Shown here one piece after another: positions 24,203 to 36,060 of a DNA stretch of 64,000 nt (its first letter is position 1; each line of letters begins with the position of its first letter). Source of the DNA: Mercurialis annua (Eukaryota > Streptophyta > Magnoliopsida > Malpighiales > Euphorbiaceae); the NCBI RefSeq assembly GCF_937616625.2, contig NC_065574.1, forward strand, positions 55,270,052-55,334,051. Direction: 5' to 3'. The notes under the pieces were generated by a model. The model was not told where the DNA came from. It was given only the letters and a program-made list of their open reading frames with translations, and did no database searches. Made by a program: the position numbers and the translations under genes.

Positions 24203-24703
24203 GGGCTAATCTCTTTTTGATACCAAATCTTAGTTGGTTTTGTCACTTATAGTCAAATCTAATAAAATCATCAGAATTAGCTTATTTTAAAATATATAAA
24301 ATCTTTTTTATCCATTTAAACTAATCCTGCATGTAATATTTTAGGATAAATTAAAAAAATAATTACAAAAGATTTGAATATCATAAAATGAACTAATTCT
24401 TAGAGAAATTTTTAGTTAGACTCAATATACCACGTCATCCGTGAACTAACCTATCACATTATGACACGTCATTAAAACAGTGGCACTATCGTAATTTTGT
24501 TTATTACTCTTTTACACTTTTAAATAGTAATATTACGATATTGCCATTATTTTAATGACGTGTCATAATATGATAAGTTTAGTCCATGAATGACGTGATG
24601 GACTGAGTTTACCTAAAAACTTCTCATAATTTTTATGATTTTAAAAGATTTGATTATAACTGATGAAATCCGTAAAAATTTAATATTAAAAAAAGATTAG
24701 CCC
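24203..24703. mobile_element. MULE-type MITE with perfect 9-bp target duplication (outer element of a nest)
   Basis: Ends GGGCTAATCT and AGATTAGCCC are exact inverted copies, and the inverted similarity extends about 100 bp inward with mismatches. The flanks AATTATATA (24194-24202) and AATTATATA (24704-24712) are identical 9-mers. No coding capacity. The centre is occupied by a second MITE (24403-24625). Confidence 0.8.
24403..24625. mobile_element. 222-bp foldback MITE, copy 1, nested inside another MITE
   Basis: Almost the whole element is an inverted repeat (GAGAAATTTTTAG... with ACCACGTCATC and TTATGACACGTCATTAAAA on both arms). It is the same family as 57466-57687. Flanks CTAATTCTTA and ATAATTTTTA match at 8 of 10 positions, consistent with an aged 9-10-bp duplication of the Mutator type. 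Confidence 0.75.
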
Positions 24704-24714
24704 AATTATATAAA

Positions 24715-25086
24715 GGCCTAATTACTTAAAAAAACTCCACCTTATAATATTTTTTCGTTTATACCCACACGTAGGAAAAAGTTCATTTGCACCCTTTTTT
24801 TGATTTTTCGTTTTCAACTCTACCCTAAAATTTAAATTTTTAACAATTAAATTAATTAAAGGATGAAAACATTATAAATAATTAATAATATTAATGTTTA
24901 ATTAGTATATAAGCAAAATATAAAGGATTATTTTGAATATTTTTTCCAAATAAAAAGAGGTCAAATTAGCTCTTTAGGGTAGAGACGAAAATGAAAAATC
25001 AAAAAATTGGTACAAATGAATTTTTTTCTAGGTCAGGGTATAAATGAATAAATATTATAAGGTGAGTTTTTTTAAGTAATTAGAAC
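24715..25086. mobile_element. MULE-type MITE with perfect 9-bp target duplication
   Basis: The left end GGCCTAATTACTTAAAAAAA and the right end, read as complement, GTTCTAATTACTTAAAAAAA, share long inverted arms (TTATAATATTT, TTTATACCC, GATTTTTCGTTTTC-type words). Identical TTATATAAA flanks both sides (24706-24714 and 25087-25095). The left duplication overlaps that of the preceding MITE, so the two sit back to back. Confidence 0.85.
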
Positions 25087-25191
25087 TTATATAAATAGCA
25101 TAAAAATTGTATAAAAGTAGATTCTAACATAATTTTCTTTTTTAGTTTTCTCTCAGTGCACAATACCATTTTATTATCCTACACTGTATTC

Positions 25192-25329
25192 ATGGCGAAA
25201 AAGCTGATACAACAAGTTGAAATGAATGGTATAAATGAAGAAACAGTTCAGATAGGGGATGAATTCATTGAAATGAATGGAAGAGGTGTTGATTTTCAAA
25301 AAGAAAATTTGGTTCCTCAGAATGTTTAA
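25192..25329 (+). CDS. Short open frame of uncertain status (45 codons)
   Basis: ATG at 25192 to TAA, beginning MAKKLIQQVEMNG and rich in charged residues, in an otherwise AT-rich gap. No family recognised. It could be a first exon relic or chance. Confidence 0.15.
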   Translation: MAKKLIQQVEMNGINEETVQIGDEFIEMNGRGVDFQKENLVPQNV

Positions 25330-25515
25330 AAACAAAAGATAAAACTAAAAAAAACAACAAATAGCTAATCTGTTAGAAATCTAAATAGGTAAGAAGAATC
25401 CAATTGTGTCCTAAAATACATTTCGTTGTTGGTTACTAATGGGATAAGAATAGCCAAAGTTCATGAAGAAGATTCCCTAGTAGCTCTTAGAAACATTACT
25501 TGCTTTCTTGAATTG

Positions 25516-25880
25516 GGGTAATTGATTTTGGAGGTCACTATACTTTTCAAAAATTGCAAAATGGTGACCGAACTTCAAAACGTAACATTTTAGTTACTAT
25601 ACTATTTGGTTTTGTTAAAATAGAAGGATTTTTGGTCACCGAAGAAAAATATTTCGAGTTGATTTTTTGTTGATTATGTGTATATATGAAATATAAGGTA
25701 TTATTTGTCATAAATAACCAAAATTTGATTACTACATATGTATAATTTGACCGTAAAACACTTAAAAACCTTCCAAAATCACATATTTGAAAGTTTTGTA
25801 ACCATTTTGTTACGTTTTGAAGTTCGGCCACCATTTTGCAATTCTTGAAAAGTGCAGTGACCCCTAGAATCAATTACCCC
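25516..25880. mobile_element. Foldback MITE with 8-bp target duplication
   Basis: Left arm GGGTAATTGATTTTGGAGGT and right arm (complement) GGGGTAATTGATTCTAGGGG. The inverted similarity (ACTTTTCAAAAATTGCAAAA, GAACTTCAAAACGTAAC) covers about 75 bp per side. The 8-mer TTGAATTG occurs at 25508-25515 and 25881-25888. A minus frame through the element is an artefact. Confidence 0.75.
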
Positions 25881-26031
25881 TTGAATTGCTAATATTACAA
25901 ATTCTTTTCATAAGTTGGATCCAAATATATGTATCAGAAAATTCAAAAACTAGCACTATCTTAATATGTACAATTTGACTAAGTGGACAACTAAAAAAAA
26001 CGTAAGGAATATTATTTAATTATACGGTATT

Positions 26032-26140
26032 AAGCCTAAGAACTAAGCACTTAAAAACCCTCCATGTTATAACTTTTTTTTCATTTATACCCTGATGTAG
26101 AAATTTTTTCAATCACACCAGAGAAGTTCCTCAATTTTGC
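26032..26140 (+). mobile_element. Left half of a MITE related to the 24715 element
   Basis: CCTAAGAACTAAGCACTTAAAAACCCTCC then TTATAAC, CATTTATACCC and TGTAGAAA follow the order of words in the 24715-25086 element. The right half is missing; Gypsy gag sequence begins shortly after. (Words given in pieces.). Confidence 0.5.
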
Positions 26141-26289
26141 TTTCAATCATTAGAGATTGTTGATACTAGGCATGGTCTCCCGCATTTTGCTGTAAATCGA
26201 GCAGCTGGGAATTTTTCTTCTTTATCTGCCGAGTTAGGTTTTCTACGACATCTGAATTCCAAATGTTTTGCCCAACCACTCCAAACGGC

Positions 26290-28279
26290 TGTTGGCGCAG
26301 CGGGAGGCGCGGGTCCGGATCGTATATTTCAATTCAAAATCGAAATTCCAACAATTCGGATCCTAAAGTTGATCATATCAACAACAAATGGATCGTCGTA
26401 TCATTTAGTAATTAAAGCACGCATCTAGGAATCATAAGAAGAATACCTATGTCGATTCTCCAACGATTCTTGTAGTCCCGAAAGTACGGCGACCTCAAGC
26501 TCGTCCACACGAGTATGCGTCCGATTGAATCCTCGCCTTGAAGTAATCCGTAAGAGTTCCTCTTGCCGAGCAGCCCTAAGCTCAAACTCTCGCCGCGATC
26601 ACTACCTTGCTCGGATATATGAAAAACGTCGCCAAGTTTTTCCCGTGATTGATGAATACTTGAACTCCTTCAAGTGCTTTCTCTCTCTACAACTTTGTAG
26701 TGAGATGTGTGTTGTGTGGTGTTATGAAATGAGCAAGGACATGCTCTATTTATAGGCTAGAGCATGCCTTAAGAATGCAACACCTTGCATGCTAGGTGTC
26801 ACACACCAAGCAAAGGTGTTGCCACCACATGACACCTTTCATGTGGTGACATCACATAGGTGACATCATATAGGTGATGTCATCATATGACATCACATAT
26901 AAGCTTATTTCCTTATCTCATTACTTCACCATGACATCATCATTCCATTAACTTATGATTAGTGCTTTAAGTATCATTAATTACACTAATTAATTACTTA
27001 AGCCTTCTAATCATAAAACTTGGTTAAAATATAATTAGGTTCCTACTAATTTATAACTCTTATAAATTAGTCCCTAATTAACTTGGACATAGTACAATTA
27101 GGTTCTTACTAATTTATAACTCTTACAAATTAGTCCTTAATTTGTACTTGTTTTTCATCTTAGATTAATTTCCGAGATATGCTAGTATCTATATGAAATC
27201 GATCTTTCGTAAACTCAATCGGTTGCACACTCTATTGTGTGTGACTAACTAGGTTCACATCTATATGGCAACGAGAGTCATAAGAAACGCCTTTCTTATA
27301 TTAAATAATTAAATCCCATTTAATTATTAATTCTCGTAGATCGAGAGTGACGTCTAGCAACATATCACGACCCCCAAATAGAGATGAATGTTTCGATGCA
27401 TTCTTTATGAACCATTGTTCATAATACCGTACACTCAAAATTCCCTTCATCTAAGATTCCAATCTCGACTAGTGTCACGGTTAAGTCAAACACTGTTTGT
27501 CTTGATCATATGACCTCATCTCTCAGTTCTAATTCTTGATAAATATGACTTCCACTAGAAACAACTTTCTATGTAAGTCATATACACCTGCGCAGGTTTT
27601 ATCATCCATCAAGAACAATTTGAGATAGCATAGAATCTTGTCTCCGTTCATCCAGAGTGATGAATCCTTTCTAGGTTAAACCCCTATCTCCATATACAAC
27701 TAACTAGAGCCAACACATCCCGCGGCCCTAGCTCATGAAAGATCTAGGGTTAAGGAGTATCAAACTCTAATCACCTATATACAAGATAGTGTCACCGCAA
27801 GTCAAAGGACATATGTACAATTATGAACTAGATGACATTAAATTGACTTTAATGAATTACCATGTATAAGTCATCTAGCGTCACTTGTTCGACTCACTCA
27901 ACACCTTGAGTGTCCACGTGTTTATTCTGATCCCCATCAAGTAGTATGAGACTCACTACTTCCTATAATTTAGTAACTCTTTACTAATCAGGAGAATAAA
28001 CAGAGGTGACGATCTTTCTGGGATAATGCAATGCCCTTATTCGCAGGACCCCATCGATCGTGAACGGTTATTTAGATCACTTGTATAATAGAATCTGTCA
28101 CTCATATTCTTAACACCTTAAGAATAGATTCTATCACAATGTGATAAGGACAATACGTAATAAATGAACACTTAGTTGATGAGACACTTAGTTCAAATAG
28201 AACATATATATCTTTGCCATTTGGGATTAATTCTACAAATATACACGATCAAATGGCCCTAGGGCACATACTACTAACA
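26290..28279 (-). mobile_element. Complete solo LTR with 5-bp target duplication
   Basis: Starts TGTTGG and ends CTAACA (LTR-type TG...CA), and is flanked on both sides by ACGGC (26285-26289 and 28280-28284). On the minus strand it begins TGTTAGTAGTATGTGCCCTA, and a TATAAATA box (26747-26754) precedes the probable transcript start, so U3 is about 1.5 kb and R/U5 about 450 bp. There is no internal domain: a solo LTR left by recombination. The family looks Copia-like, but this is not proven. Confidence 0.88.
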
Positions 28280-28302
28280 ACGGCCACATTTGAGATCAAG
28301 CC

Positions 28303-28858
28303 TAGGGATGGCAATGGGGCGGGTGGGGACGGGGAATCCATCCCCATCCCCATCCCCGCGTCTATGGGGAATCCCCATCCCCGTCTCCATTTAATTAATG
28401 GGGATAAAATCATCCCCGTCCCCATGGATACCCCATCTCCATGGGGATCCCCGTTTCCCATATAATTAAATATAATTTATAAATAATTTCATTATTTTCA
28501 TAAGATATTTAAAAAAATTAATTATAGAAAATACTATTATCTTTTATAATATTATATATTTATAACTAAATAGAAACTAATAAAACAATTAAATTAAATT
28601 ATTTACAATTATAAATAACATACTAAAACTTATAATATAATATAAATATGTATAAATATAAATCGGGTCCCCATGGGGACGGGAATGGGGATCCCCATGG
28701 GATGGGGATTATACTCCCCGTCCCCTCCCCATCCCTGTGGTTGGGGAATGATTTTCCCCCATCCCCGTATACATGGGGGTAATTGGTGGGGATTTCCCGC
28801 CCCATTTGAGGTGGGTCTTCACGGGGAACGGGGAATTCCCTCCCCGTTGCCATCCTTA
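28303..28858. mobile_element. hAT-type non-autonomous element (TAGGGATGGCAA family)
   Basis: Ends TAGGGATGGCAA and TTGCCATCCTTA (11 of 12 complementary), flanked by identical 8-mers ATCAAGCC (28295-28302 and 28859-28866). Inside the ends are GGGGACGGGG/CCCCATCCCC-rich arms around an AT-rich core. Its many open frames on both strands are by-products of the simple GC-rich arms. Confidence 0.88.
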
Positions 28859-29060
28859 ATCAAGCCTAGTACTATTCAACTCTTGGAGAATGAGCGTCAA
28901 TTTTATGGGTCACTAAGCGAAAATCCGAACGCCAATATCTCCAAGTTCTTGTGAGTGTTCAATACTTTCAAGTTTCACAATGTGACAACGGACCAAATCA
29001 AGCTTTGATCAAAGCTAGCATTTGGATTCAATATCTTCCTACTGAGTCGATCACCATATA

Positions 29061-30228
29061 TATCTCCATAGTCCAGATAAAATGCTACTTCAGCCGATAA
29101 CGAGGTAGAAGAACTTGTGAATGATAAAATGTGTAAGAGAAAATTATTTGGCAATACATGAGGACTTTTGAATCATAAAATGTGAGAGAGAATTTTATTT
29201 AACAATCTACCAATTAAATCTTCCTTGCTGAGTCATATAAATATTATCTATTAACCACACTTTAGTCTTGAATATAATCCTAAAATAAATTATCTCATTT
29301 GTGACTGAATGACAACTTAAAAAAATTAACTTTAACATTAGGGGAAGAAAAACTAAATTATTTATATAAAAAAGTTAAACAAATAAGAAATGGACGATTA
29401 ACAGCCTAGTATTTTAAAGTGAGGCCATTTGGTTGAAATCTTCTTCAGTCCACTTTTATTAGTCAATCCCTCTTCACTTTGTTTATTCTTTCCAGCTTTT
29501 TTCTTCTGAAGTTTTGTATTCTTTTCCTCTTGTTTTTTATTGCAAATTGTCTCCTACACAAAATAGATAAAATAATTACACCAATGTTGTCTAAAAGAGA
29601 TCTATTAATTCAGTGTTTAACTTAAGTTTTATTTATATTAATTTTTAAATTTAAGCTAATCTAGTATTTTAACAGATTAAAACGAAAAATTATACAATAT
29701 AACCGTTGCGTCATGTTATCCGTGCAACAAACCAATCGTGTGTTAGTCATATGAAAGATTGAAGATAAACAAATAAATAATAATTAAAAAGATTTTGTAT
29801 AATAAATGCTCATTAGTTTGTTGTAAAAATAACGTGACACAACGGTTCTTTAGATTTAACACGTGATTAAAACTCGTTTACAGAACAGCCTATTTAAATT
29901 TATTTTTGTCTGAAAATTTGTCACATACGAATAATTTGGCTTGAGAACTTCTTGCTTGAAATAAAATTATGGAAACATGATAAAAATTTGAGTAAATATA
30001 AGTAAAAATCGATAGTCATGTGTCAAAAATAAGTATAAATTGGCTATTATTATATTGTTTTCCTAAAAAACTTCATGCTGAAATGAAATTACAGCTTAAT
30101 AGTCAAAATATAATTAATTCAAGACTGATCACCAAAAATAAAATAAAACTAACGCTTGGACACTGAGAATTAATTACCTAGAATTATTGAGTTTCAATAG
30201 CCAAACTTTAAAAAGGTAAAAATAAAAA
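29061..30228. other. AT-rich intergenic DNA
   Basis: Nothing recognisable. Repeated AAAATGTG-AGAGAGAA words near 29130 and 29180. Confidence 0.45.
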
Positions 30229-30671
30229 GGTTTAATCACTCTAAAGCCCTCATTTTTGAATTTTTTTCAATTAAACCATAACATAGAAAAATACTCTCAA
30301 AACCTCCCCACCTTTAGATTCTTTTTCAATTGTACCCTAATATATTTAATTGACCTCTTTTCCCATGAAAGAAAATTTAAAATATTTTTTCATTTTTAAT
30401 CTATATTATAATTAAACACTAATATTATTAATAATGTAAAAAATCATTCTTCCTAAAATTATATCCAATAACTTTTTAAAATCAAAACCATAAAAATTTC
30501 CAATTTATAGTACAATTGAAAAAAATCTAAAATTGGGGAGATTTTGAGAGGATTTTCCTACGTCATGGTGCAATTGTAATGGAATTTAAAGGTGGGAGGG
30601 TTTTGAGAGAGTTTTTCAACGTCAGCAATTGAAAAGAAAATTAAGGTGGAGGGCTTTTGAGTGATTAGGCC
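30229..30671. mobile_element. MULE-type MITE with near-perfect 9-bp target duplication
   Basis: Left GGTTTAATCACTCTAAAGCC; right end, as complement, GGCCTAATCACTCAAAAGCC. Inner arms repeat CTCAAAACC/CTCCCACCTTTA and CAATTGxACC words. Flanks AAATAAAAA and AAACAAAAA agree at 8 of 9 positions. It lies 260 bp downstream of the 134-aa gene on the minus strand. Confidence 0.75.
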
Positions 30672-30932
30672 AAACAAAAATGACAAATTGTATACATATT
30701 AATAAGGCCAGACTATTCAAAAATATCTTTTTATTTATCTTTTAATAAATTTTTAAAATTGTTAATTTTATTCTACTTTTCAATTTTTAGTTTTAATGGC
30801 ACCACTTATTTTAAATTGGTGTCTTTCCACTTCAAAAAAAGTTCAAATATGTTTTTCATACTTGATACATAATTTAAATAACTCTTAACACTTTTTAGAG
30901 TGGAAAACTATATAGGGAGTTTAAGGAAATAG

Positions 30933-32464
30933 TTATAATATTACCTTAATTTCAGGTGTATAATTAGAATGGAGAAGCAAGTCTTGTGTATGGAGTTGAT
31001 TTGCAAAGCTGGAAGATGGTTCGGTTTTGGAGGCTTGGCTAGAAGATGCATATCCTGAAGTTTGCGATGATGATGCGCCTGATGTGCTGCTTGATTCCAT
31101 CTCCATACAAAGCTGTAACAAACACAACCAACTAGTTTTCTACGCAGTGTTTTAAAAATCAAACCGGTGAGCCATCGAATCCAGTTCAACCGCTATTTCA
31201 GCCGGCTGATTAAATTACATACAAAATATTATTTTTAGACACGATTTGTAGTATAACCGGTTCCGCTGGATGAACCACAAGTTTAGTGCGGATCAACGAC
31301 CGGTTCAATCATTGTAATTGGACCAGTTTTTTGGTTTTTAGAATCAATTGGATCAAATAGTTGGCGGGTTTTTGTTTCAATCAGCCAGTTCTGTATGGTC
31401 AGATTTGCTAATCATTGTATATATTATTATCATACAAGATACAACATCTACTCTAATTAGTCAATTTTAACTCCGTGCATACGTAATGAATTAACAAAAT
31501 TTTATTTTTACGCCAAAATGAACTAAACTTAAAGTTAATGACATTAAACATTTAATATCCGATATTGATATTAAAATAAAGTGTAACATGATTCAATTGT
31601 CACACAAATCCAATTTGACCTAAAATTAATAAGACATTTTTTCTTTTTGATAAATGAATTAATAAGACATTTAATGTTGCTTCTAATTTGAAAATTTAAT
31701 GTTGCTTCTAATTTGAAAATTTAATGTCAAAACTGAATAATATAAGACAAACATATGCTGATCCTAAAATTGTAATGCCTTGTACCAAAAAAAAATTGTG
31801 ATGCCTTCGATGTTCAGATCCATTATACAAAATTAAAAAATAGATCGATTTTCTTTCTATTAAAAAGGTTTGAACTATTATTAAATAAAATAGTATATAG
31901 TTAATTGAAAACCAGAAAAATAAGCTACAAAAACACTTAATCAATTAAACAGTTCTGTTTTAAGTCAAATAAAGAGAAAAATAAATATATGCATCAAAAA
32001 GTGAAAATAAAATACCTGAAAAAGCCTTCGTTCAAGAAAAGCAACTCTGTCGATGAGCGATCCTTTGAAGTAAGCCTCTCGAACCGCCACATCCACCGGC
32101 ACGGATTGCCTCTGAGTAGAACTGTTCCATTTTAATAGATTTTGCTTTCCTTCCAAAGATTTCATCTATATACGGTTTTCATCACATTAAAACAACCAGT
32201 CAAAATCTAGGTAGCAGGAAACACCGAAAAACAGGACATTTGGACACAAACATAGTAAAACAATGTTATTTCATTCATGAGTTGTTTTCAACACGTTTCA
32301 AAGACGGAAAACGTTGATTGAAGTGTCCGTGATACCTGCTTAAGATTATACTAACAATGAGTTAAAATTAGAAATAATAAGAGACTTACAATGAAATCTA
32401 AGTGATCGAGTCTAGAAGCAATGGACATGGAGGAGGAGTGAGTAGTAGTTGGGTGTTGTTCCAT
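30933..32464 (-). CDS. Conserved-looking 134-aa plant protein of unknown function (three exons)
   Basis: Exons on the minus strand: 32464-32390 (25 codons), 32165-32016 (50 codons), 31112-30933 (59 codons plus stop). All junctions are phase 0 with donors GTAAGT and GTATTT and acceptors TATAG and TTACAG. The protein starts MEQHPTTTHSSSMSIASRLD, continues through a charged helix region (RQSVPVDVAVREAYFKGSLI, then DRVAFLERRLFQLCMEMES, coiled-coil-like) and ends in a Ser-rich tail (SSSQTSGYASSSQ). I recognise the general pattern of a plant-only small protein but no function. The end is uncertain: AAG|GTAATA near the stop could be a donor to a further exon. Intron 2 (31113-32015) carries a transposon-like start (CAGTGTTTTAAAAATCAAAC near 31144). 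Confidence 0.7.
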
Positions 32465-33040
32465 TATTATGAGTAATTAAGTAGTGTTAAAAGTGAGCTT
32501 AATTTGGTGCTTTTTATGTCTCATTTGGGCAGTTACGAATTTCCCTTATTTTGAGTTCAGCAATTGAATACATCTTCACTGCCCATTCGCTACTTTGTTA
32601 CACTACGTGGCACCAACAACCTACACATTTCCCCTACTTTGCTACTTTCCCAGGCCTGCCTTACTAATACTATGCCCCAAACGTTTTAGGACTTATATCT
32701 CATTGGGCCATGGGATTAGATTTTGGGGTCTTTTTTTAAAAAAAAAAACCCTTTTATATTAAAAAATATTACACTTAAATTTTAATCAATAAAATATTTT
32801 TGTATAAATTTTTCTCATTTTTTAAATTTTTATATCTATGTTTGTTTTTACCGGCCTAAAATAGGCTAGTTTGAAGATCCAATCCAAACTAATCTGAAGT
32901 GTCTTGTTTGGTTAGCCTAAGATAAGGTTGCGGCCTAGCCCAGTACGGGATGTTCAATAAGGCAACCTGAGATTGAATCTCAACAATAGCTCATTAAATT
33001 AGGTTTGATTTAATATTTATCATAAATCTATCTATCTATC
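32465..33040. promoter_or_regulatory. Upstream region of the 134-aa gene
   Basis: Promoter expected on the minus strand. No certain TATA box chosen. A short (CTAT)n run sits at about 33022-33047, where the Helitron-like element begins. Confidence 0.3.
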
Positions 33041-33044
33041 TATC

Positions 33045-34157
33045 TATAACTATCTTATATGTGGGAGGGGAGGGCAGGCAAAATTACGCTAATAGGCTTC
33101 ATTAAAGGTTCATTAAAGGTATAGTTTATAATTGAAAGAATAAAACAATAAAAGATTAATTAAATACATGTAATGTAATAGAAGTTAAATGTAGTTCGGC
33201 AACATAACAATTTGAATAGAATAAGGACTATGAAGATGAGAATAAATAGTATGGCAAGTTTGAGAATTATTAACGAATTATTAAAATTTGGCAACATAAC
33301 AATTTGAATAGGATAAGGACTTTAATAAGAAATAATAAAGTTATTAGGACTCTAATTTCAGTAGTTTAAAATTTGCCAATAACTCTTTTGCTTCAAGAAG
33401 TTATATTGATTGTCCAATTCTCCAAGTATATTTAGATGAACACCACTAAACTATCAATGTACCGTGCATGCCTCTAAAATTATTATGCAATAATAAAAAC
33501 ATAAATTAAGCAAATATATAAGTTATTTATTGTCCTAATTGCTAGCTAGAAAGTTAAACCTATTAATTATACTTCATATTATTATAATTAAAAGATTAAA
33601 AGTTTAACTTCTAGAAACAATATAAATTTTAGTATAAGCCTAATTCTAATAGAAAGTAGGAGTATAATTTAAGACTTAATAGGAGTCTGTTCCTAATCTT
33701 TCCTATATACTATAATTTAGTAATTAATGGTATTGATTATTATGAAATTTATGATTTTTTTTTCTTCATAATTAATGTGAAGAAGAACTCCTGCAACGAT
33801 TTCTTTTTCTATATTATACAACTTTGTGTGGAAGGATGAGAGAATTTGATTTTATGGATGGCAGTGTGGCAGCTAATAATCAGGTAATTATCATTTGAGC
33901 TGAATCTTTAATCAATAGGAGTAGTGAACACTCTTTTTCCATGTTTTGTTTAATAATTACTTACAAATATAATAAAATTGTATATTAGGTCAAATAAATT
34001 GATTTTTATAATATTTTATATACAGATTTTATGAAATAATTCTTTTAGTTTATATATTTATTCAAAGCAAAACTATTTTAGAATTTAATTAACTTTTAAT
34101 ATAAACAACGGGTCATGTGAATGTCGCTCACGTGCGTAGCACGTGGAGAAACGCTAG
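33045..34157 (+). mobile_element. Helitron-like element, copy 1
   Basis: The 3' end shows the Helitron signature: a hairpin CACGTGCGTAGCACGTG (34129-34145; 7-bp stem, 3-nt loop) about 8 bases before CTAG (34154-34157), followed by T. The proposed 5' end TCTATAACTATCTTATATGT near 33045, followed by GGGAGGGGAGGG, resembles plant Helitron starts. There is no Rep/helicase, so it is non-autonomous. A 30-bp word (GGCAACATAACAATTTGAAT...) recurs at 33198 and 33290. Confidence 0.45.
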
Positions 34158-35018
34158 TATTATATATAAAAGCACAGATGGGGGGAGGGGGGGGACACAT
34201 CTACCTTATAGCCCTTTTAAATTATCATTAAATTGAGGTTTTATAGTAATTGATTAATTAATTATTAAATATTAATATTAACTACTCCTAACTTATTCGT
34301 AATAAATTTTTTTTTCTAACTTATCTAGAATAGTGACCGAGTTAAACTACTCTAATATATAATTTTTATTGGTTTGTTAGTTTACGTGCTAAAGTTATAT
34401 ACAAATTCCATTATAAGTTGATCAATTTATGGAGTCCAAATAACAAACCACTTTCAACACTCTTTAAATCTATAATAGGAGTTAATTTAGAATTTGTATT
34501 ATAATCTAAATTAACAAATTCTATAATAGTTATTTTATAATATATCATATATGATTTTCTTAAAAGCTATTTTATAGTATTTGGTTGCATACAATATTTC
34601 CTAATTCAATAAAAATTGAATTTATTAAATATAACATTACACTTAGTAATATTTTAATTATTAATTTAATTAATCAATATAATAAATAGTGTTAATCCAA
34701 CTCATGAAAACATTTCATAACCGAACAAAAACTTTAACTAATTTAATACTAATTATAAATAAAATACATTGGAAAAGTTATAATAAATCATAATAAATAT
34801 ATAAATTATAAATAAGTAATATTAACGTTAATTAATTTCAAAAATTAATAAATTTAAAAATTATTTTTATTTATAATAAAAAATTATAGCTAATTTAAAT
34901 TTAACTATAAATATTGATATAATTATAATGCATTAAATTAATATATAAATTGATGAGTTACATTACGAGTCACGAGTCATCTTACAAGCCACTTGCGTAG
35001 CACGTAATGCGAAACTAG
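34158..35018 (+). mobile_element. Helitron-like element, copy 2, head-to-tail with copy 1
   Basis: It begins next to the first element's end with TATATAAAAGCACAGATGGG and a G-run. It ends with ACTTGCGTAGCACGT (hairpin) and AACTAG (CTAG at 35015-35018) followed by T. The interior is AT-rich and non-coding. Confidence 0.4.
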
Positions 35019-35019
35019 T

Positions 35020-36060
35020 TCCAATAAAAGAGTTAAACTCTTGTTAGGATTAGGGTTCTTAGTATAGTTAGGATTCTAAATCATGGCTATAAATAGCCGA
35101 CCCATTCTTGTTTGTAGGAAACACACATTATAAATCAAACAAACAACAAATTCAGCCTTTTTATTCAAATTTTCGGATTGAATTTAATTTAAGAGTAGTT
35201 TCGGTATATTTCTCGTTTGGATCTCCGGATTCCATATTGATACTTATAGTTATTAGTTTTAGAGGTTACATAATCACACCATGTGGTTGTTCTTCGTGCG
35301 ACCCAATTAAAGCATCAGACTGTAAAGACCCATTTATAAATTCAAAGATTCGAACTAGAAAATATTTCCTCGCAAACATATTTTGGCGACACCACTGGGG
35401 GAACGTTTTATAGTTAGCACAAATATTGTGACTCCAAAAGACGATCACATGCATACTCGGTCATTCAATCGAGCTTTATTAGAAAGGAAAAGCGTATTCT
35501 TACGTAACTTTGATTTAGACATCGGAAAGATTATGGCTAGAGATAAGACATCACTATAGACGTCCAAAGGGACAAAGCATGTTGACGCTTCAGCCAAAGA
35601 CCTAATTAACTCTCGGTTACGAGGATGATTCAACCGACTATAGGCACGACTTGCCTTCCGTACAACCATCCCTTTCAAATGCCGATCTTTCATTAATGAG
35701 GAATGAGATAACATCGAAAAATCAGAAAATGTCCTATGGAGTAAATTAACAAATTTCATCGGTCATGAGATCGATGATGGAGGACCATACAGTCATCTAG
35801 AAAGGAATTAAGGCGAACCTTGATAGTTTGGCGAGCACGGTGGCCGAGTTGGCAAAGATCATGTATAAACAAACCGTGGTCGAGCAAAGTTATCGAAGGG
35901 CCGCATACCCACAGGCAAATAGGTCTAGACACCGGGGTCATTCGGCCGATCAGAGCCACAGGCAAAACGATTCGACTTGCAGTACGAGAGCGTTAAGTTA
36001 TTAACACGGCCCGACGGGGAAACCTCATGCAAAAAAGAAACATTTACCTACAGACCAAGG
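35020..36060 (+). mobile_element. Gypsy retrotransposon fragment: LTR end, primer-binding site and gag relic
   Basis: A TATAAATA box (35088-35095) is followed by an R/U5-like stretch and the primer-binding-type word TGGCGACACCACTGGGG (35384-35400), as in Tat/Ogre-style Gypsy elements. Downstream, about 35440-36000 holds a broken gag: pieces such as TVAELAKIMYKQTVVEQSYR and basic/His-rich ANRSRHRGHSADQSHRQ appear between stops. No pol. The left part of the LTR abuts the Helitron-like end. Confidence 0.6.

Larger units (their letters stand above)
26150..29060 (+). pseudogene. Gypsy gag relic (Retrotrans_gag), split by two later insertions
   Basis: After removing the solo LTR (26290-28279) and the hAT element (28303-28858) the plus strand reads HFEIKPSTIQLLENERQFYG then SLSENPNANISKFL-stop-VFNTFKFHNVTTDQIKL. 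This follows the Athila/Tat-type Gypsy gag pattern (FELKPxxIQMLQxxQFxGxxxEDPNxHIxxFLExCDTFKxNGVSxDAIRL) with stops replacing a few codons. It is non-functional. Both insertions have clean target duplications inside this relic, giving the order gag decay target, then LTR and hAT. Confidence 0.7.

Noticed and set aside
28214..28954. Pro/Gly-rich proteins on both strands
   Set aside because: They are translations of the GGGGA/CCCCAT arms of the hAT element, with no start context or family match.
35108..35965. Several 60-104-codon frames as host genes
   Set aside because: They lie within the LTR leader and broken gag of a Gypsy fragment.
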